A stretch of DNA of 64,000 nt from Zea mays (lineage: Eukaryota; Streptophyta; Magnoliopsida; Poales; Poaceae). Positions 11,014 to 21,894 of this stretch are shown here, piece after piece. The number at the start of each line of letters is the position of its first letter. Within the stretch, counting starts at the first letter, position 1. Where the stretch lies: contig NC_050096.1 in assembly GCF_902167145.1 (NCBI RefSeq), forward strand, positions 77,434,683-77,498,682, read 5' to 3'. The translations under genes were made by a program, and so were the position numbers. Under the pieces are notes generated by a model. It did no database searches, was not told where the DNA came from, and was given only the letters and a program-made list of their open reading frames with translations.

Positions 11014-11700
11014 TCCGTTGATCAAAAGGCATACCGGTCAATGATAGGTTCATTACTTTATCTTTGTGCTAGTAGACTGGACATTATGCTGAGTCTATGC
11101 ATGTGTGCTAGATTTCAATCCGACCCCAAGGAGTGTCACCTTGTGGCCATTAAGCGAATTCTTAGGTATTTAGTTTCTACGCCTTGCTTTGGGATCTGGT
11201 ATCCAAAGGGGTCTACCTTTGACTTAATTGGATACTCAGACTCTGACTATGTCAAATGCAAGGTTGATAGGAAGAGTACATCAGGGACGTGCCAATTTCT
11301 AGGAAGGTCCCTGGTGTCCTAGAGCTCCAAGAAACAAACATCTGCTGCCCTATCCACCGCTGAGGCCGAGTACGCTGTTGATGGACAGTGTTGCACACAA
11401 CTTCTTTGGATGAGGCAAACCCTTCGGGACTTTGGCTACAATCTGAGCAAAGTCCCACTCCTATGTGACAATGAGAGTGCAATCCGCTTAGCGGATAATC
11501 CTGTTGAACACAGCCACACTAAGCACATAGACATCCGGCATCACTTTCTGAGAGACCACCAGCAAAAGGGAGATATCGATGTTTACCACATTAGCACCGA
11601 GAACCAGCTAGCCGATATCTTCACCAAGCCTTTAGACGAGAAAAGGTTTTGTAGGTTGCGTAGTGAGCTAAATGTCTTAGATTCGCGTAACTTGGATTGA
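11014..11700 (+). pseudogene. pol: Copia element H pol, 3' fragment (RNase H region)
   Basis: Continues the H polyprotein after element [21 protein letters not shown], then the RNase H segments [30 protein letters not shown] and LLCDNESAI, ending …LNVLDSRNLD-stop at 11698-11700. A TGG Trp codon is TAG near 11321 (SLVS-stop-SSKKQT). The usual YVAAG reads YAVDG. Joined across A it completes the Copia order RT then RNase H. Not functional. Confidence 0.92.
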
Positions 11701-12470
11701 TCTATAGCATACATGTGTTCTATGCCTTTGATCATGTTACTTTGAGCATTTACATCATTTATTGTTTATTTGTGGTGCTCAAGTTGTACAAGTCATCCCC
11801 GGACCTCACAAGTCCGTATGCAAATGATGCACATGTTTAGGGGGAGATGTGCTACAACTTGACTCCTTTGAGACTAACTTGTTTGTTTGAGTACACTTGA
11901 AGCAGTCTCGAAGGACCATTGGAAGGGAAAATGAACTTGGATGACGAAAAGACTTCCACTGCACTCCGGTATAAGTGTATTTAATCCCAAGTTCATACCA
12001 AAGCGCTCATTTCCTTTTTGCTCTTATTTGACATTTTGATGAGGCAATGAGGTTAAAGGGCCAAAAGTTATCCTATTTTGGTGCTTAATGCCAAAGGGGG
12101 AGAAATTAAGGCCAAAGCAAATGGATCAGTCAACCACTTGTGAATTTTGAAAAAGTAGAGTTAGATTTTGTATTTTGTCCAAAATCCTCTTATAGCAAAA
12201 TTTGGTCTCTTATGGGGAAGAATTTTGATTATGGAAAAAGGGGGAGTTTTTGGCACTTGATCAATTTTACTCTTGGAATATCTCTCTATTTGCCCAAACA
12301 AGTGTGCTTGACTTAGAGATAAGAAAAAGAATTTGATTTGCAAAAACAAACCATGTGGTGGGAAAAGTGATCCATATATGCCAAATCCTATGTGAGTAAA
12401 TTTGGTCTCAAATTTGCACTTCTTAGTTGTTTTTAAGTGTGTTGGCATAAATCACAAAAAAGGGGGAGAT
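11701..12470 (+). other. Element H 3' untranslated spacer with polypurine tract
   Basis: Non-coding. It ends in the polypurine tract AAAAAAGGGGGAGAT immediately before the 3' LTR. It is homologous to the A and C spacers read from the other strand, including TGCCAAAGGGGGAGAA near 12089. Confidence 0.8.
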
Positions 12471-13845
12471 TGAAAGGGAAATGTGTCCTTGGGCCATTTC
12501 TATAATTGTTTTGGTGATTAAATGCCCAACACAGTGTGTTAAACTCATATGTGCTGAGTAGGTAAAAAGTGCACATCAAAGAACAAGGTACGTTTCTAGA
12601 CTTAGTAGATTGTTTTTGAACACTGACATGTTTATCTAAGTGCTAGAGACAGTGCCAAGAAAAGAAGGAAAGAGTTGGAGAAGGTATGACTCGTTTCAGC
12701 CAAACCAGCACCAGCCTATGGCGCACCAGACTATCCGGTGTCCGATGCCTAGGCTGGCCCGACAACGAACTGGCTGCTCTCGAGAATTGGCGTGGCGACG
12801 TGGCTATAAATCACCAGACTGTCCGGTGGTGCACCGAACTGTTCGGTGAGTCATTAGCGCCCGCGCCCCAGTCTTCGGCGACGAACTCGTCGCTCTCGGG
12901 AAATGGAGAAGGCGCCGCGGCTAAAAATCACCGGACTGTCCAGTGGTACACCGGACTGTCCGGTGAGCCATAGGCGCCCGAGGCCAATGGTCATCTGCGC
13001 GATCAATGGGTGACACGTGGCCGAGCCAACAGTCGAATGGTCACACCGAACTATCCAGTGTGCACCGGACAGTGTCCGGTGCACCAACGGGCCCGAAGGA
13101 CCAACGGTCGGCTACGCCCGATATGGAAGGAAATCGAGCACCGGACAGGTACTGTTCATGTCCGGTGGTGCACCGGACTGTCCGGTGCACCACTCGACAG
13201 AAGGCAAGATTTGCCTTCCAAGTTGATCTCCAACGGTTGCTAGCAGCCTTGGGGCTATAAAAGAGACCTCTAGATGTATGGAGCAAACTACCAAGCTTTC
13301 ACTAATCATCCTAAGACTCCCAGACTCCGCAATTATGCAATCGATTTACTGTGTTAGAGATTTGAGCACCATCTGAGTTGTAAACTCCTTGCGCTGTGTC
13401 TAGTGCTCACTTCTTGGCTTGTGTGCGTAGTTACTACGATTTGAGTCTTGTGTGTGTTGCTTTCCCTCCCTTACTTCTATGTTTTTTGTGTAATCAACAT
13501 TGTAAGGGTGAGAGGCTCTAATTTGTGGAGATTCCTCGCAAATGGGAAAAGAACTCGAAAGGAAAAGACCGTGGTATTCAAGTTGATCATTGGATCACTT
13601 GAAATGGGTTGAGTGCAACCCTCGTCCATTGGGACGCCACAACGTGGAAGTAGGCAAGTGTTACTTGGCCGAACCATGGGATAAATCACCATGTCTCTTG
13701 TGCTATTTTTCTCTGTGATTGTTTTCTTCTCAAGAGCTCGCTCTCTAGCAACTTGGTTAATCGAAATAACATTTTGTAAACCGAGTTGTGCTTTGAGTGT
13801 TGAAATTTTCAGGATCACCTATTCACCCCCCTCTAGGTGCTCTCA
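12471..13845 (+). repeat. 3' LTR of element H
   Basis: 1,375 bp, TGAAAGGGAAATG…GGTGCTCTCA. The TATA box TATAAAAG is at 13256-13263. U3 carries diverged CACCGGACTGTCCGGTG-type palindromes between about 12720 and 13195. The five bases following (gttct, 13846-13850) would be the right target duplication; the left partner is outside the window. Confidence 0.93.
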
Positions 13846-13850
13846 GTTCT

Positions 13851-15039
13851 TGAATAAATGATTGAATGATGCTAGAAATTTTGTAATGATATTTAGATGG
13901 ATATACATGACATTTGTATAATGCAGATGTTTAATCTTTTTGGGTATGGGTGACCCGATAGGTGACCCATACCCGCATAGGTATGGGTATGGGGGTAAAT
14001 CCATACCCATTGGTGGATATGGGTGCCGCGATGGAGCTATTTTTCTGTCGTGGGTATGGTATGGGATAGTAATACCCGGTGGGTATTTACCCATTGCTAT
14101 CTCTACTTTTGCTAGGTGCTACAGGTTCGTATTGCTTATCCTCCGAAATTCCTTCGTGCTATCTTGCACTTAGAAGCCGAAGGTATGATTGTAAACTCGC
14201 ATCATATGGGGAAAAATGAAATAAAATGGTAAGGCATATAAGATGGACTTCCTTGTTTTATTTCATTGTATGATGTGTATTCCATTTTGATTACACTCCT
14301 CCTCCGTCCTTAATAGTTACTCCAAAGGGATCACAATTCAAGGATGAAGGTTTATGTTTTCTAACTTTGTCTTCCTTGGTTTTTATTCTAAATATAATTG
14401 AAAAACAAGTGACCAAAAGTAAATTTAGATATACTTTAGATAATGCTTCTAATGGTATATGTGGGTAATTTAAAGTTAGAGTCGTGTGTTAAGCTATGTT
14501 GTTTTGCGGAATAGCAAAAGTTAGTGTTGGTGATTATTTATCAGTGAAAGGGCCTCTATCTAAATTGGTTACATGGTCTGAGTAGCACTCTTCGAGTCCT
14601 AAGTTTGACTCCCTATGGGAGCGAATTTCAAGCTAGGTTAAATAAATCTCATTGCGTGAGCTAGATTAAAAAATACCCTTGTATGTCCCATACCAATCAC
14701 AGGTCTAAGGCCTAGTCGTGGTCGTAGTCGTGGGCTACAATGCCACTACGTATGGGTGGGACAAGGGTTCAAAGGTTTTATTTAACCTAGATGAGTCGTG
14801 TAGGTCTTCTTCTTAATACATTGCCCTAAGCATTATCTTACCCCCACATGTCATGTTTTTTTTATAATTATTTTTTAATACAATGCCTCAGGAGCTGTCC
14901 TAGCCCCTACAAGTCAAGTTTATTTTGTAATTATTTATAAAATATAATAGATCAAGTAGATACTATTATCAATATTGATTAGGTCATACTTAATTGATGG
15001 TTAAAAATTTTAGATTATTGTTTGTATTTCTAGCATATA
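13851..15039. other. Intergenic DNA with old repeat debris
   Basis: No gene seen. From 13940 to 14106 there is a GGGTATGGGTA-rich stretch whose right end, read on the minus strand, is AGTAGAGATAGCAATGGGT. That resembles the termini of some grass hAT elements, but no left end is visible. 14190-14295 forms a weak hairpin (TGTAA…TTACA ends; CATCATA and AATGAAATAAAA repeated inverted), possibly a small MITE. CTCCTCCGTCC at 14297 resembles a Stowaway end, without a matching right end. Confidence 0.4.
14549..14935 (+). repeat. Possible tRNA-derived (SINE-like) repeat
   Basis: GGGCCTCTATCTAAATTGG and GTTTGACTCCC sit about as far apart as decayed tRNA A and B boxes. They are followed by CTTCTTCTTAATACA motifs (14805 and, weaker, 14875) that I associate with dispersed grass repeats. 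No poly-A tail or target duplication was found, so the class is uncertain. Confidence 0.3.
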
Positions 15040-15414
15040 TGGTGGTTTTTAGTATTTGATAACTTTGGTTTGCTTTGGTCCATAAAATTTTCCCTTTTTG
15101 TAATCAAACACCGAAAAGGAAGATATATTAAAGTAAATAGGAAAAAATAAAAGAATTCTAAAAAGATTTCTCCCCCTAAGGTCAAGTTTGGCAAGTCCAT
15201 TTTCACAAGGGAAAATGAACCAATTTCCCTTGGCAAAATGGAAATCCCTTTGGAAAATGGGGTTGCCAAGCTAGCCCTAAAAGAAAGTTCTCCCCATGTT
15301 GATAAGAAATCTCCCCATTTAAGGAAAAAGACACACTTCCTCTGTTGGAAAACCCTCTACTTAGGAAAAACATACGAATACAAGAGAAAACAAGACATGA
15401 TTGAATAGACTAAC
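15040..15414 (-). mobile_element. Decayed fragment of a B-like Copia 3' spacer
   Basis: It aligns by eye with 26840-27095 of element B: TTTGGTCC, CACCGAAAAGGAAGA, the repeated TCTCCCC blocks and ACAAGACATGATT followed by AGACTAAC. It stops exactly where the Cassandra LTR begins, so Cassandra inserted into it. A roughly 99-bp extra segment at 15179-15277, with inverted TTGGCAA…TTGCCAA arms, may be a MITE inserted in it. Confidence 0.6.
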
Positions 15415-15536
15415 TGTAACACCTCGTCTACTCCCGGACTAGTGATACTTACTACTGGCAACCCTCTAGGACCATAGACCATCCCCATAAACCAACATGA
15501 GTCTTTTTCACGCACTTTGTCCTCACTCATGCGCAC

Positions 15537-15625
15537 CGAGGAAAACTTTTCGGTTGGTCACCCATCCCAAAATTGCTCTGAGCCAAGCACGCTTAACCTA
15601 GAGGTTCTTTTGAGATAGGCTTCTA
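15537..15625 (-). ncRNA. 5S rRNA-like segment inside the Cassandra LTR
   Basis: On the minus strand AAGCGTGCTTGGCTCAGAG (15576-15594) matches the 5S box A region, which in plant 5S reads AAGCGTGCTTGG then GCGAGAG. GGGATGGGTGACC (15556-15568) matches the 5S box C region. Spacing between the two is close to 5S. The remainder has drifted, so this is a retrotransposon-borne internal promoter region and not a ribosomal gene. Confidence 0.8.
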
Positions 15626-15877
15626 AAAAAGATGTGCCTTGTTGGTATGAGTATTCTATTAATCCTATTAAGCCTTGGGCCAGGATATCACAATCCACTC
15701 CCTTAGAAGACCGGCGTCCTTGCCGGTCAACCCTAAGCCAGGAACCTCCCGTATTGGCCATGTTTGTGTGTCTAGTGTCGTTATATGCCATACCATGTGA
15801 CCACTCTGGGTCCACATGTGTCATGCACCATATATTCGAACCCATAGCCCACACACGCCTGTAAAACCTCGATGGTC

Positions 15878-15890
15878 GGCTTTGATACCA
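15878..15890 (-). other. Primer binding site of the Cassandra element
   Basis: Minus-strand TGGTATCAAAGCC, two bases from the truncated 5' LTR; initiator tRNA-Met type with one difference. Confidence 0.7.
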
Positions 15891-16026
15891 TTTGTAACAT
15901 CCCACCCCGTCCACTCTCGGACCGATGATACTTACTCCTGGCAGCCCTCTAGAACCATAGACCGTCCCCACAAACCAACACAAGGCTTTGATATCGACCA
16001 ATTTAGATCAATATTGATTGGACTAA

Positions 16027-16258
16027 GGGGGTGTTTGGTTGCTCCTGCTAAAGTTTAGCCCGGGTCACATCAAGCGTTTGACTTTTAAATAGGAGTATGA
16101 AATATAGACCCAACCAACTGGACTAGATTCGTCTCGTCTTTTAATCTTCGGCTGACAAATTAGTTTTATAATCCGACTACATTTAATACCCGGAACGGAG
16201 GTTCAAATATTCGATGCGACATGGGCTAAATTTTAGCGGGGTGTAAGCAAACACCCCC
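16027..16258. mobile_element. Tourist-like MITE (232 bp)
   Basis: Terminal inverted repeats GGGGGTGTTTGGTT and, on the other strand at the far end, GGGGGTGTTTGCTT. It is flanked by a 3-bp direct repeat TAA (16024-16026 and 16259-16261), as expected for PIF/Harbinger-mobilised Tourist elements. No coding capacity. Confidence 0.85.
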
Positions 16259-16452
16259 TAAATCAGTACCGTCGTACCGAACCGTCCAATGCTCGATCGC
16301 GTCGTACCACTGGACCGATTGTCTGATAGGTCTATCGACCAGCCGAATCGAACCTCTCGATACCAAACAGATTTGTAAACCACGTCAGTCGGTCCTGTCT
16401 AATAATCCATCATTTCGTTTTCTTTATTTTTTAATGAGCTGCTAATCAATTA

Positions 16453-17441
16453 TAGTGTTTTTCTAAATGGTTTTAGACGGTCATTTAAATCGGTCTAAAT
16501 AGTAAAAGAAACACATTGTAGTTTAGGGCCTAGACGGTCCTCTAAACGGGTCAACCGTTTAAACGGTCAACATCCGGTCGAAACGGTCAAAACAGCCTTA
16601 ACAGAACGTCGCTATACGTGTTTAAACATTGTTCAGCCTGTTTAAACGCCCGGTCTACTCTATCACCACATATTCAGACAAACTCGTCACATGCATCTTG
16701 TTGTGCTGCTTCTTAGAGTCTGTTGTAGCATGAATATTTACATTACTAGCTCTTGCGATATTGAATTCATTTCTGTGTTAGCCATTGGTCTTCATATGGA
16801 CCAAGTTTTTCAACAGTGTAGGTTAAAAATCATGTAGTGAGCTTTAGAACGCAATAGTTTTCAACTTGTTGGTTAAAATTTTAGTGAGCTCTTGAACTCT
16901 CTGCAATTGTTGGTTATGTATTCATTTGCTAGATGCTTGATGGCTTAACCTTATGGACCATGATGTGCTTCGAGCCTGCCATTTCATATTTTCATATTCA
17001 CATCTTGTCTTTCTTTCCTTGGTTTTTGACGGTTTCTGTATATGAATATCTTTTATCTTTTCTTCTAGCATGTTTTAGTTGGTGTTCTATAATTAGCTAA
17101 ACTAAAGATGGGTTTGTCTTGAATTGGTCATTTTGGTTATATAGATATGTAATATGTTATGTTGGAGTTGTTGTTCGTTTATCACAAATGTATGGCTGAA
17201 CCAAATATATTTGCGGATCTACTCATTTACTCTTGTTAAAATTTACATATTATATACTTACAATTAACCCATCTTTTGTAGGTACATGGTTTAGATGAAG
17301 AGAACATCAAAAACTTTGTGTTTAGTTAAAAAAAAGTTAGTGGAAAGCTATTTAATCTTGCTAAAATGATGCTAAAACCATTTAACTCCGTTTAAACACA
17401 TCTAAACACTAAACAGAGCTTTACCGTTTACGTTACCATTG
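16453..17441. mobile_element. Candidate non-autonomous hAT-like element (989 bp)
   Basis: It is flanked by an imperfect 8-bp direct repeat: ATCAATTA at 16445-16452 and ATCAATTG at 17442-17449. Ends are TAGTG… and, inverted, CAATG…. Both subterminal regions are rich in TTTAAACGG/TAGACGG motifs on opposite strands (about 16480-16650 and 17380-17430). No ORF resembles a transposase. Terminal similarity is weak, so this stays a candidate. Confidence 0.4.
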
Positions 17442-17687
17442 ATCAATTGTAATCAGAAGCAGCCAAGTGAAGCACACAGCTTGATCGATCCCTCTGCGTC
17501 TTATTGCTTATTGGTACTACCACGCACTCACGAATTGAAGAAACCAGCCATACACACATAAGAGTAGCCAAACTACGGCTACGAGTGAGGAGTACTGATG
17601 AGTAGCAGGGGAGCTTGTCTCGTCAAGTTCTGACAGCCGCGACAGACAGAGCAGAGATGGATGATAATGGATTCATCAATCATCAGT
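17442..17687 (-). other. 3' flank and probable 3' UTR of the allene oxide cyclase gene
   Basis: Non-coding. AATAAG-type motifs on the minus strand near 17500-17512 could serve in 3' end formation, but no canonical AATAAA is close to the stop codon. Confidence 0.4.
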
Positions 17688-18509
17688 TCAGTTGGTGTAG
17701 TTGTCGAGGGATGCGTGCGGCTCGGCGGCCCTGGCGGCGGGGGTGGGCTCGACGGTGGGCGACGGCGGGACGGGCGTGCAGAGCAGGTCCCTGGGCAGGT
17801 CCGGGATGCCCCGGAGGTAGAAGGTGTAGAAGATCTTGAAGGGGAAGACGATCTGGTTGAGCTTGACCTGGCCGTAGACGCCCTCGAAGACGCCGGAGCC
17901 GCCGGTGACCGCCAGGTACGACTCCTCGTAGGTCAGGTACGGGCCCTGCACCGAGATGTGGCCGTAGTCTCCGAAGTAGAAGCTGTAGATGGCCTCGTAG
18001 CGGTCGCCGTTGCGGTCGGGGACGTGCTGGATGAGCACGCAGATGCCCGCGGTGACGCCCAGCCGCTTGTCCAGGCTGCCGTTGTACACCTGCAGGTTGG
18101 GGTGGTGGAGAGAGAGATGGACGGATGAGCAGAGGCTAGAGGCTTGCTTGCTTGACTAGGAACAGAGGGGGGAACGAGGCGAGACGAGACCAACCTTGTT
18201 GGTGAAGGGGACGAGGTCGCCCAGCGCGTTCTCCGTCTGCTTGGCGCTGAGGCGCAGGTACGCGGGGCTCTCGCGGTCCCGCTCGTTGATCTCGTACACG
18301 TACAGCTCCTGCACCTTGGTCGGCCGCGCGTCCTTGGCCGCCGCGGGCTTGGGCGAGAACAGCGACGCCCGCACGGCGACGCCGCCGCCGCGGCTCTGCC
18401 GGGCCCCGCTCACCGCGACGACTCTGGACGCCTGGCGCACCTTGGCGAGCCCCGCGGCGGCGGGGCCCGAGACCCTGACGGAGGCCGGGCACCTGAGCGC
18501 GGCGGCCAT
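17688..18509 (-). CDS. AOC: Allene oxide cyclase, chloroplast (two exons)
   Basis: Joined from 18509-18195 and 18089-17688, giving 238 residues. Allene oxide cyclase converts the unstable allene oxide of 13-hydroperoxylinolenic acid to cis(+)-OPDA in plastids, the committed step to jasmonate. Residues 1-60 are Ala/Arg/Ser-rich, as in a chloroplast transit peptide. The rest is the AOC barrel: [17 protein letters not shown] (71-87), [10 protein letters not shown], then [42 protein letters not shown] and the C-terminal [12 protein letters not shown]. Glu73, Asn75, Ser81, Pro82 and Cys122 match positions reported for the plant AOC active site. The ATG at 18509 is the first in-frame ATG and has a strong context (GCCATGG). 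No lesion is seen, so the gene looks intact. It stands alone among repeats, in high-GC coding sequence typical of grass genes. Confidence 0.97.
18090..18194 (-). other. Intron of the allene oxide cyclase gene (105 bp)
   Basis: Donor AAG|GTTGGT after Asn-Lys105 and acceptor CCTGCAG|GTG before Val106, phase 0. The intron joins PFTNK to VYNGSLDKR, matching the continuous protein family sequence. Confidence 0.93.
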
Positions 18510-18620
18510 GGCGATCGAGCAGTAGAGTCTCGCACGGTACAGCCCCGCTCTCGATGCGATGCGACGGGGAAGGGGAAGTTGGTGGGTGGCACTAGAAGTA
18601 GGCAAGTTGGTCAGTGGTGT

Positions 18621-18630
18621 GTTTATTTAC
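18621..18630 (-). promoter_or_regulatory. Possible TATA-like element of the AOC promoter
   Basis: Minus-strand GTAAATAAAC lies about 115 bp upstream of the start codon, within a GC-rich region. No stronger TATA is seen nearer the gene. Tentative. Confidence 0.3.
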
Positions 18631-19956
18631 TAGGCATTTTGGGTGACCGGGGGGTAGGGTAGGTGCGTGCGTCCTTTTCTCGTGCAACGGCTGCTTTGGT
18701 GGGGTGGGGTAGCCCATCATGGGTTAGGGTCCTCGCCGTCTTTTCGCGTCGTCCGGGCCACGAGTACAACATGCGCTGCGCCGTCCATCCCGGGTGGCGG
18801 CACGGTGGTTGGTAAGTACTGGTCGCCGCCGTTTCAGATCTGCGTACCCTCCACAGGTACAGAGCGTGGTCGGCAGCTCCCAGGTCGTCATCACCACCAT
18901 CTCCGACACTCCGGCCGGCCGAGATGTTCCTGCGATCTGTTGATTTTTACTAAAGTCCAGTCGATAATTCGTTTTTTACAGCATGGAACATAAAAAAGCA
19001 TACTGAAAAAACATCGAGGGTCTATATATAATATAGGACCACAGATTGTTAAACAATCATAGCAGCAGCATGTGTTTAAGGAGGAGGTACCCCGAGGACG
19101 ACGAGCTGTCCCATTACACGGGAGCTGAGCTGACTGATAGGGGAGGGCTGACTCACGCTGAATTCCACAAGTAACTTGTTCGCTTTCTTCTCAGTTCATG
19201 TGAATTGGGTGTGATTGGATGTGTTTAAATCTTAAACAAGTCAAAATCATTTATATATATTTTTAATCCCATCTAATTTATATGGGACAGGAATAACCAA
19301 ACAAATTTAATTCGGAACTTTTAATTCACTGCGACACCACGAGAAAAGGGAGGGGAACGTACGTGTGCATTGGTTAATTAGGGGACATGCACGAACCCTT
19401 TCATTTTATCTTGTGATAGAAACGTTAAACGGTGTGACACGACTACTAAACAATTGAATCAAACAAAGGAATCCCTCAAGAAAAGTAGATGAGTAGAAAT
19501 CTAGAGAACGGACGACCACACCAGCGCCAGTCGCGAGAAGCCTTCACCAGCATGGATCTCTACGGACTACAAACATCTATTTTTCTATCACCTCTAATGG
19601 TCCGCACGTAGATTAAAAAGCAACTTTTTTTCCCTCTAGAACCCAAGCAACAAAACACCAAATTGACAGTGCGCAAGTTTTTTCCCTCTACACCGTATTG
19701 CAGAATTTTAAAAAGGCTCTTGCTTCCTATAATCAGTCATTTGTAAAAAAAAAATTCTTACAACCTCCAGATCCATACCTCCAGTTCGATAGAGAGGATG
19801 CAGATATTCGTCTTGTTGTTAGCGCCCAGCTTGCCAAATTAAAATAAAAAAAACAAAAGAGAACTCCTAAGATATAATGACATTGTCGTCACCAAAACTG
19901 ATGCATAGCAAGAACCATGGAAGGACGAAATTTATGAGGTGTTGCATCATGGGTTC
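18631..19956. other. Upstream region of AOC, no further gene seen
   Basis: Low-copy-looking DNA between AOC and the K LTR. There are AT-rich patches (TATATATAAT near 18977; ATTTATATATATTT near 19251), but no ORF with a recognisable product and no complete repeat that I can define. Confidence 0.5.
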
Positions 19957-21602
19957 TGTTGGGACTTGTTCTCAAATGCTATGAATTAAGAATAAGACAA
20001 CACAAAACGTTAAATGTTAAAACCCTTCGTCCTTCGAAACATTATTTTTCTTAGGATATAATGATCTTCAGATGAAAGTTATGAAGGACATACCTTCATC
20101 ATCATAACATATCTGTATAAAAGACAAAGCATATGAAACATGAGAAATAACATGAGTAATTGTATGATATCATAATATATGTATATAATTTTTATCATAT
20201 AATCATGAATGAATATGAATAATATTGAATTACATTTATACCTTCGGCTTGACAGAAAGTGGTAATACAAGCGTGACGCAAAAGCAAATGCCAAGTCAGC
20301 GTTAACAGTACGAGAGCCTCAAATTTGCTGGGATGACTTTATTCCACATATTAGTACTAAACAACTAACTATGAGAAATGAGGTGGTGATGGATTAACTC
20401 ACTATTGCCTCGGTCTAAAAAAATAGGTCCAAGGATATCAGTTGTGCACATTCAAAAAAAAAACAAGAGACCGGGGCGGCGCATATATGGGCCAGGTGCC
20501 ATCCGTTGCAACGTCTTGCATCCCCTTTCGTGTTCCCTTGCCAGTGCCGCATCCGACGAAACTCGAATAGTCCTGGACTGGAGTAGAGGCAGAGCCCAAT
20601 AATTTCGGTAGATGGGTATTGAAATCATGACGCGGCTGTTTCATTCCAACGACCGGAAATGAAGTACTGATGCTCCACTGACGACTGTGATGTGAAGGAC
20701 GGCGCAGTCAACATCTTCTGGTGGGGTTTTAATTAGATCGTGGCTCCATTTTTAAATGTCGTTAACACAGAAATAAATCTCAGGCTGCACTGTATAGCTT
20801 GAGTGCTTTCTTGGCAAAAAAAATTCTTTTATTTCTGTCCGTGAATAACATAACTTCCGGTAAAGTTTCTTATTCATTTCTTGGCCCTCAAAATATATAT
20901 ACCTTCTATGTTTGTCACTTGCTTTCGTCTTCTCAAGGATATAAAAAACAAAGCAACATAAATAAATTAATCTTTTTCTTCACCCTTTAATTAACTCTTC
21001 TTAAAGAGATTGATTAAAGTGACAAGGTTAGAGAGAAACAATGAATGAAAAGATTAAAGCGCAAAGGTATAATAAACAACTCATCTCGAACATATGAATA
21101 TGATTCCTCTTCATTGCTTTATTAATAAATATTATTATAATTATACCTTCGGCTTTACAGAAAGCAATGTGCAGATAAAGGGATAAAACAACTTCGTAGG
21201 CCGAGTGACCCAGTTGGTCTCCGCCTAAAAAAAAGTGTGTCTCTATGCATGACATTGTTCCTCTATTTATAGTCGTGAGATACAACTTCGTAAAAGTTAC
21301 AATCATGTCATTAATCCTATACATATGAACTATGAAATCAACTAAAGGCGTTGTTGTCTTTTTCACTCATAGTTGTGTTGAGCGAAGTCTTGAAGATTTC
21401 ACCCTCTCCTTGCCAGTTCCTTCATCACGCATTCATGTCGCTGAACCGAACCCTTTAGCTTCATCGTAAACGCAGAGACTACACACCATATCTAATCGAA
21501 GGTAACCTTCGGTAATTAACCTGTTATATACCCAAAACAGACTTAGAGATAGTTAATAAAACAATGTTTTAAGTACCTTCGGCTAAAGAGATTCCCCCAA
21601 CA
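19957..21602 (-). repeat. 3' LTR of element K (Gypsy, Tat-like)
   Basis: Plus-strand limits are TGTTGGGACTTG and CCCCCAACA, so the element reads on the minus strand (TGTTGGGGGAATC…). On its right comes CTACTGTTGGGGG-type polypurine context (minus CGAGGGGCTAC), as at the G 3' LTR. The segment ATACCTTCGGCTTGACAGAAAG (in two short blocks, 20240 and 21146) occurs twice. About 0.7 kb between the two, roughly 20300-21000, does not look like LTR and may be an insertion. Confidence 0.55.
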
Positions 21603-21894
21603 GTAGCCCCTCGCTGAATTAGTTTGTTTTCCATAACGAGCTTAGACCGCGGAAATGATAGAGGCCTCATGCCGAAGGTCCATAAAACACCTCCCCTGAG
21701 CACGTTATTGAAAACAGAATAAAATAACTTAAAATGGTCCACGAGGCAGTGAGTGAGAGTGGTGCAATTTATCGGCTCCCACGCCCGCCAACCTATATAA
21801 GCTGATCGGTTCCATGCGGTTACCACAACATTCTCTGCCTTCAAAGCTTTTTCTGCTTATCCAGCTCTTTTTGTGAACTTCGATTGTTCATCAC
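21603..21894. other. Element K region between the 3' LTR and the antisense ORF
   Basis: Begins GTAGCCCCTCGC, the complement of a polypurine tract. Contains a plus-strand TATATAAG at 21794-21801, 94 bp before the antisense start codon. Confidence 0.5.
21794..21801 (+). promoter_or_regulatory. TATA box for the antisense ORF of element K
   Basis: TATATAAG in an otherwise mixed-composition region, 94 bp upstream of the ATG at 21895 and on the strand opposite to element transcription. Confidence 0.45.

Larger units (their letters stand above)
15415..15986 (-). mobile_element. Cassandra TRIM retrotransposon, truncated 5' LTR
   Basis: A non-coding terminal-repeat retrotransposon in miniature on the minus strand. 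The 3' LTR (15415-15692, 278 bp) runs TGTGATATCC…GTGTTACA. A short interior of about 200 bp follows, then the primer binding site at 15878-15890 (minus TGGTATCAAAGCC). The start of the second LTR at 15893 is cut off near 15986. The LTR contains a 5S rRNA-like block, the hallmark of Cassandra. No ORF of note; such elements move in trans. Confidence 0.85.

Noticed and set aside
14297..14480. Stowaway MITE starting at CTCCTCCGTCC
   Set aside because: Only one terminus resembles Stowaway; no inverted partner or TA duplication was found.
15537..15625. A genuine 5S ribosomal RNA gene
   Set aside because: The block is within a Cassandra LTR and matches only the internal promoter region well; the flanks diverge.
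18136..18492. Alternative minus-strand frame over AOC exon 1
   Set aside because: GC-rich shadow; the AOC frame matches the family residue by residue and has the strong ATG context.
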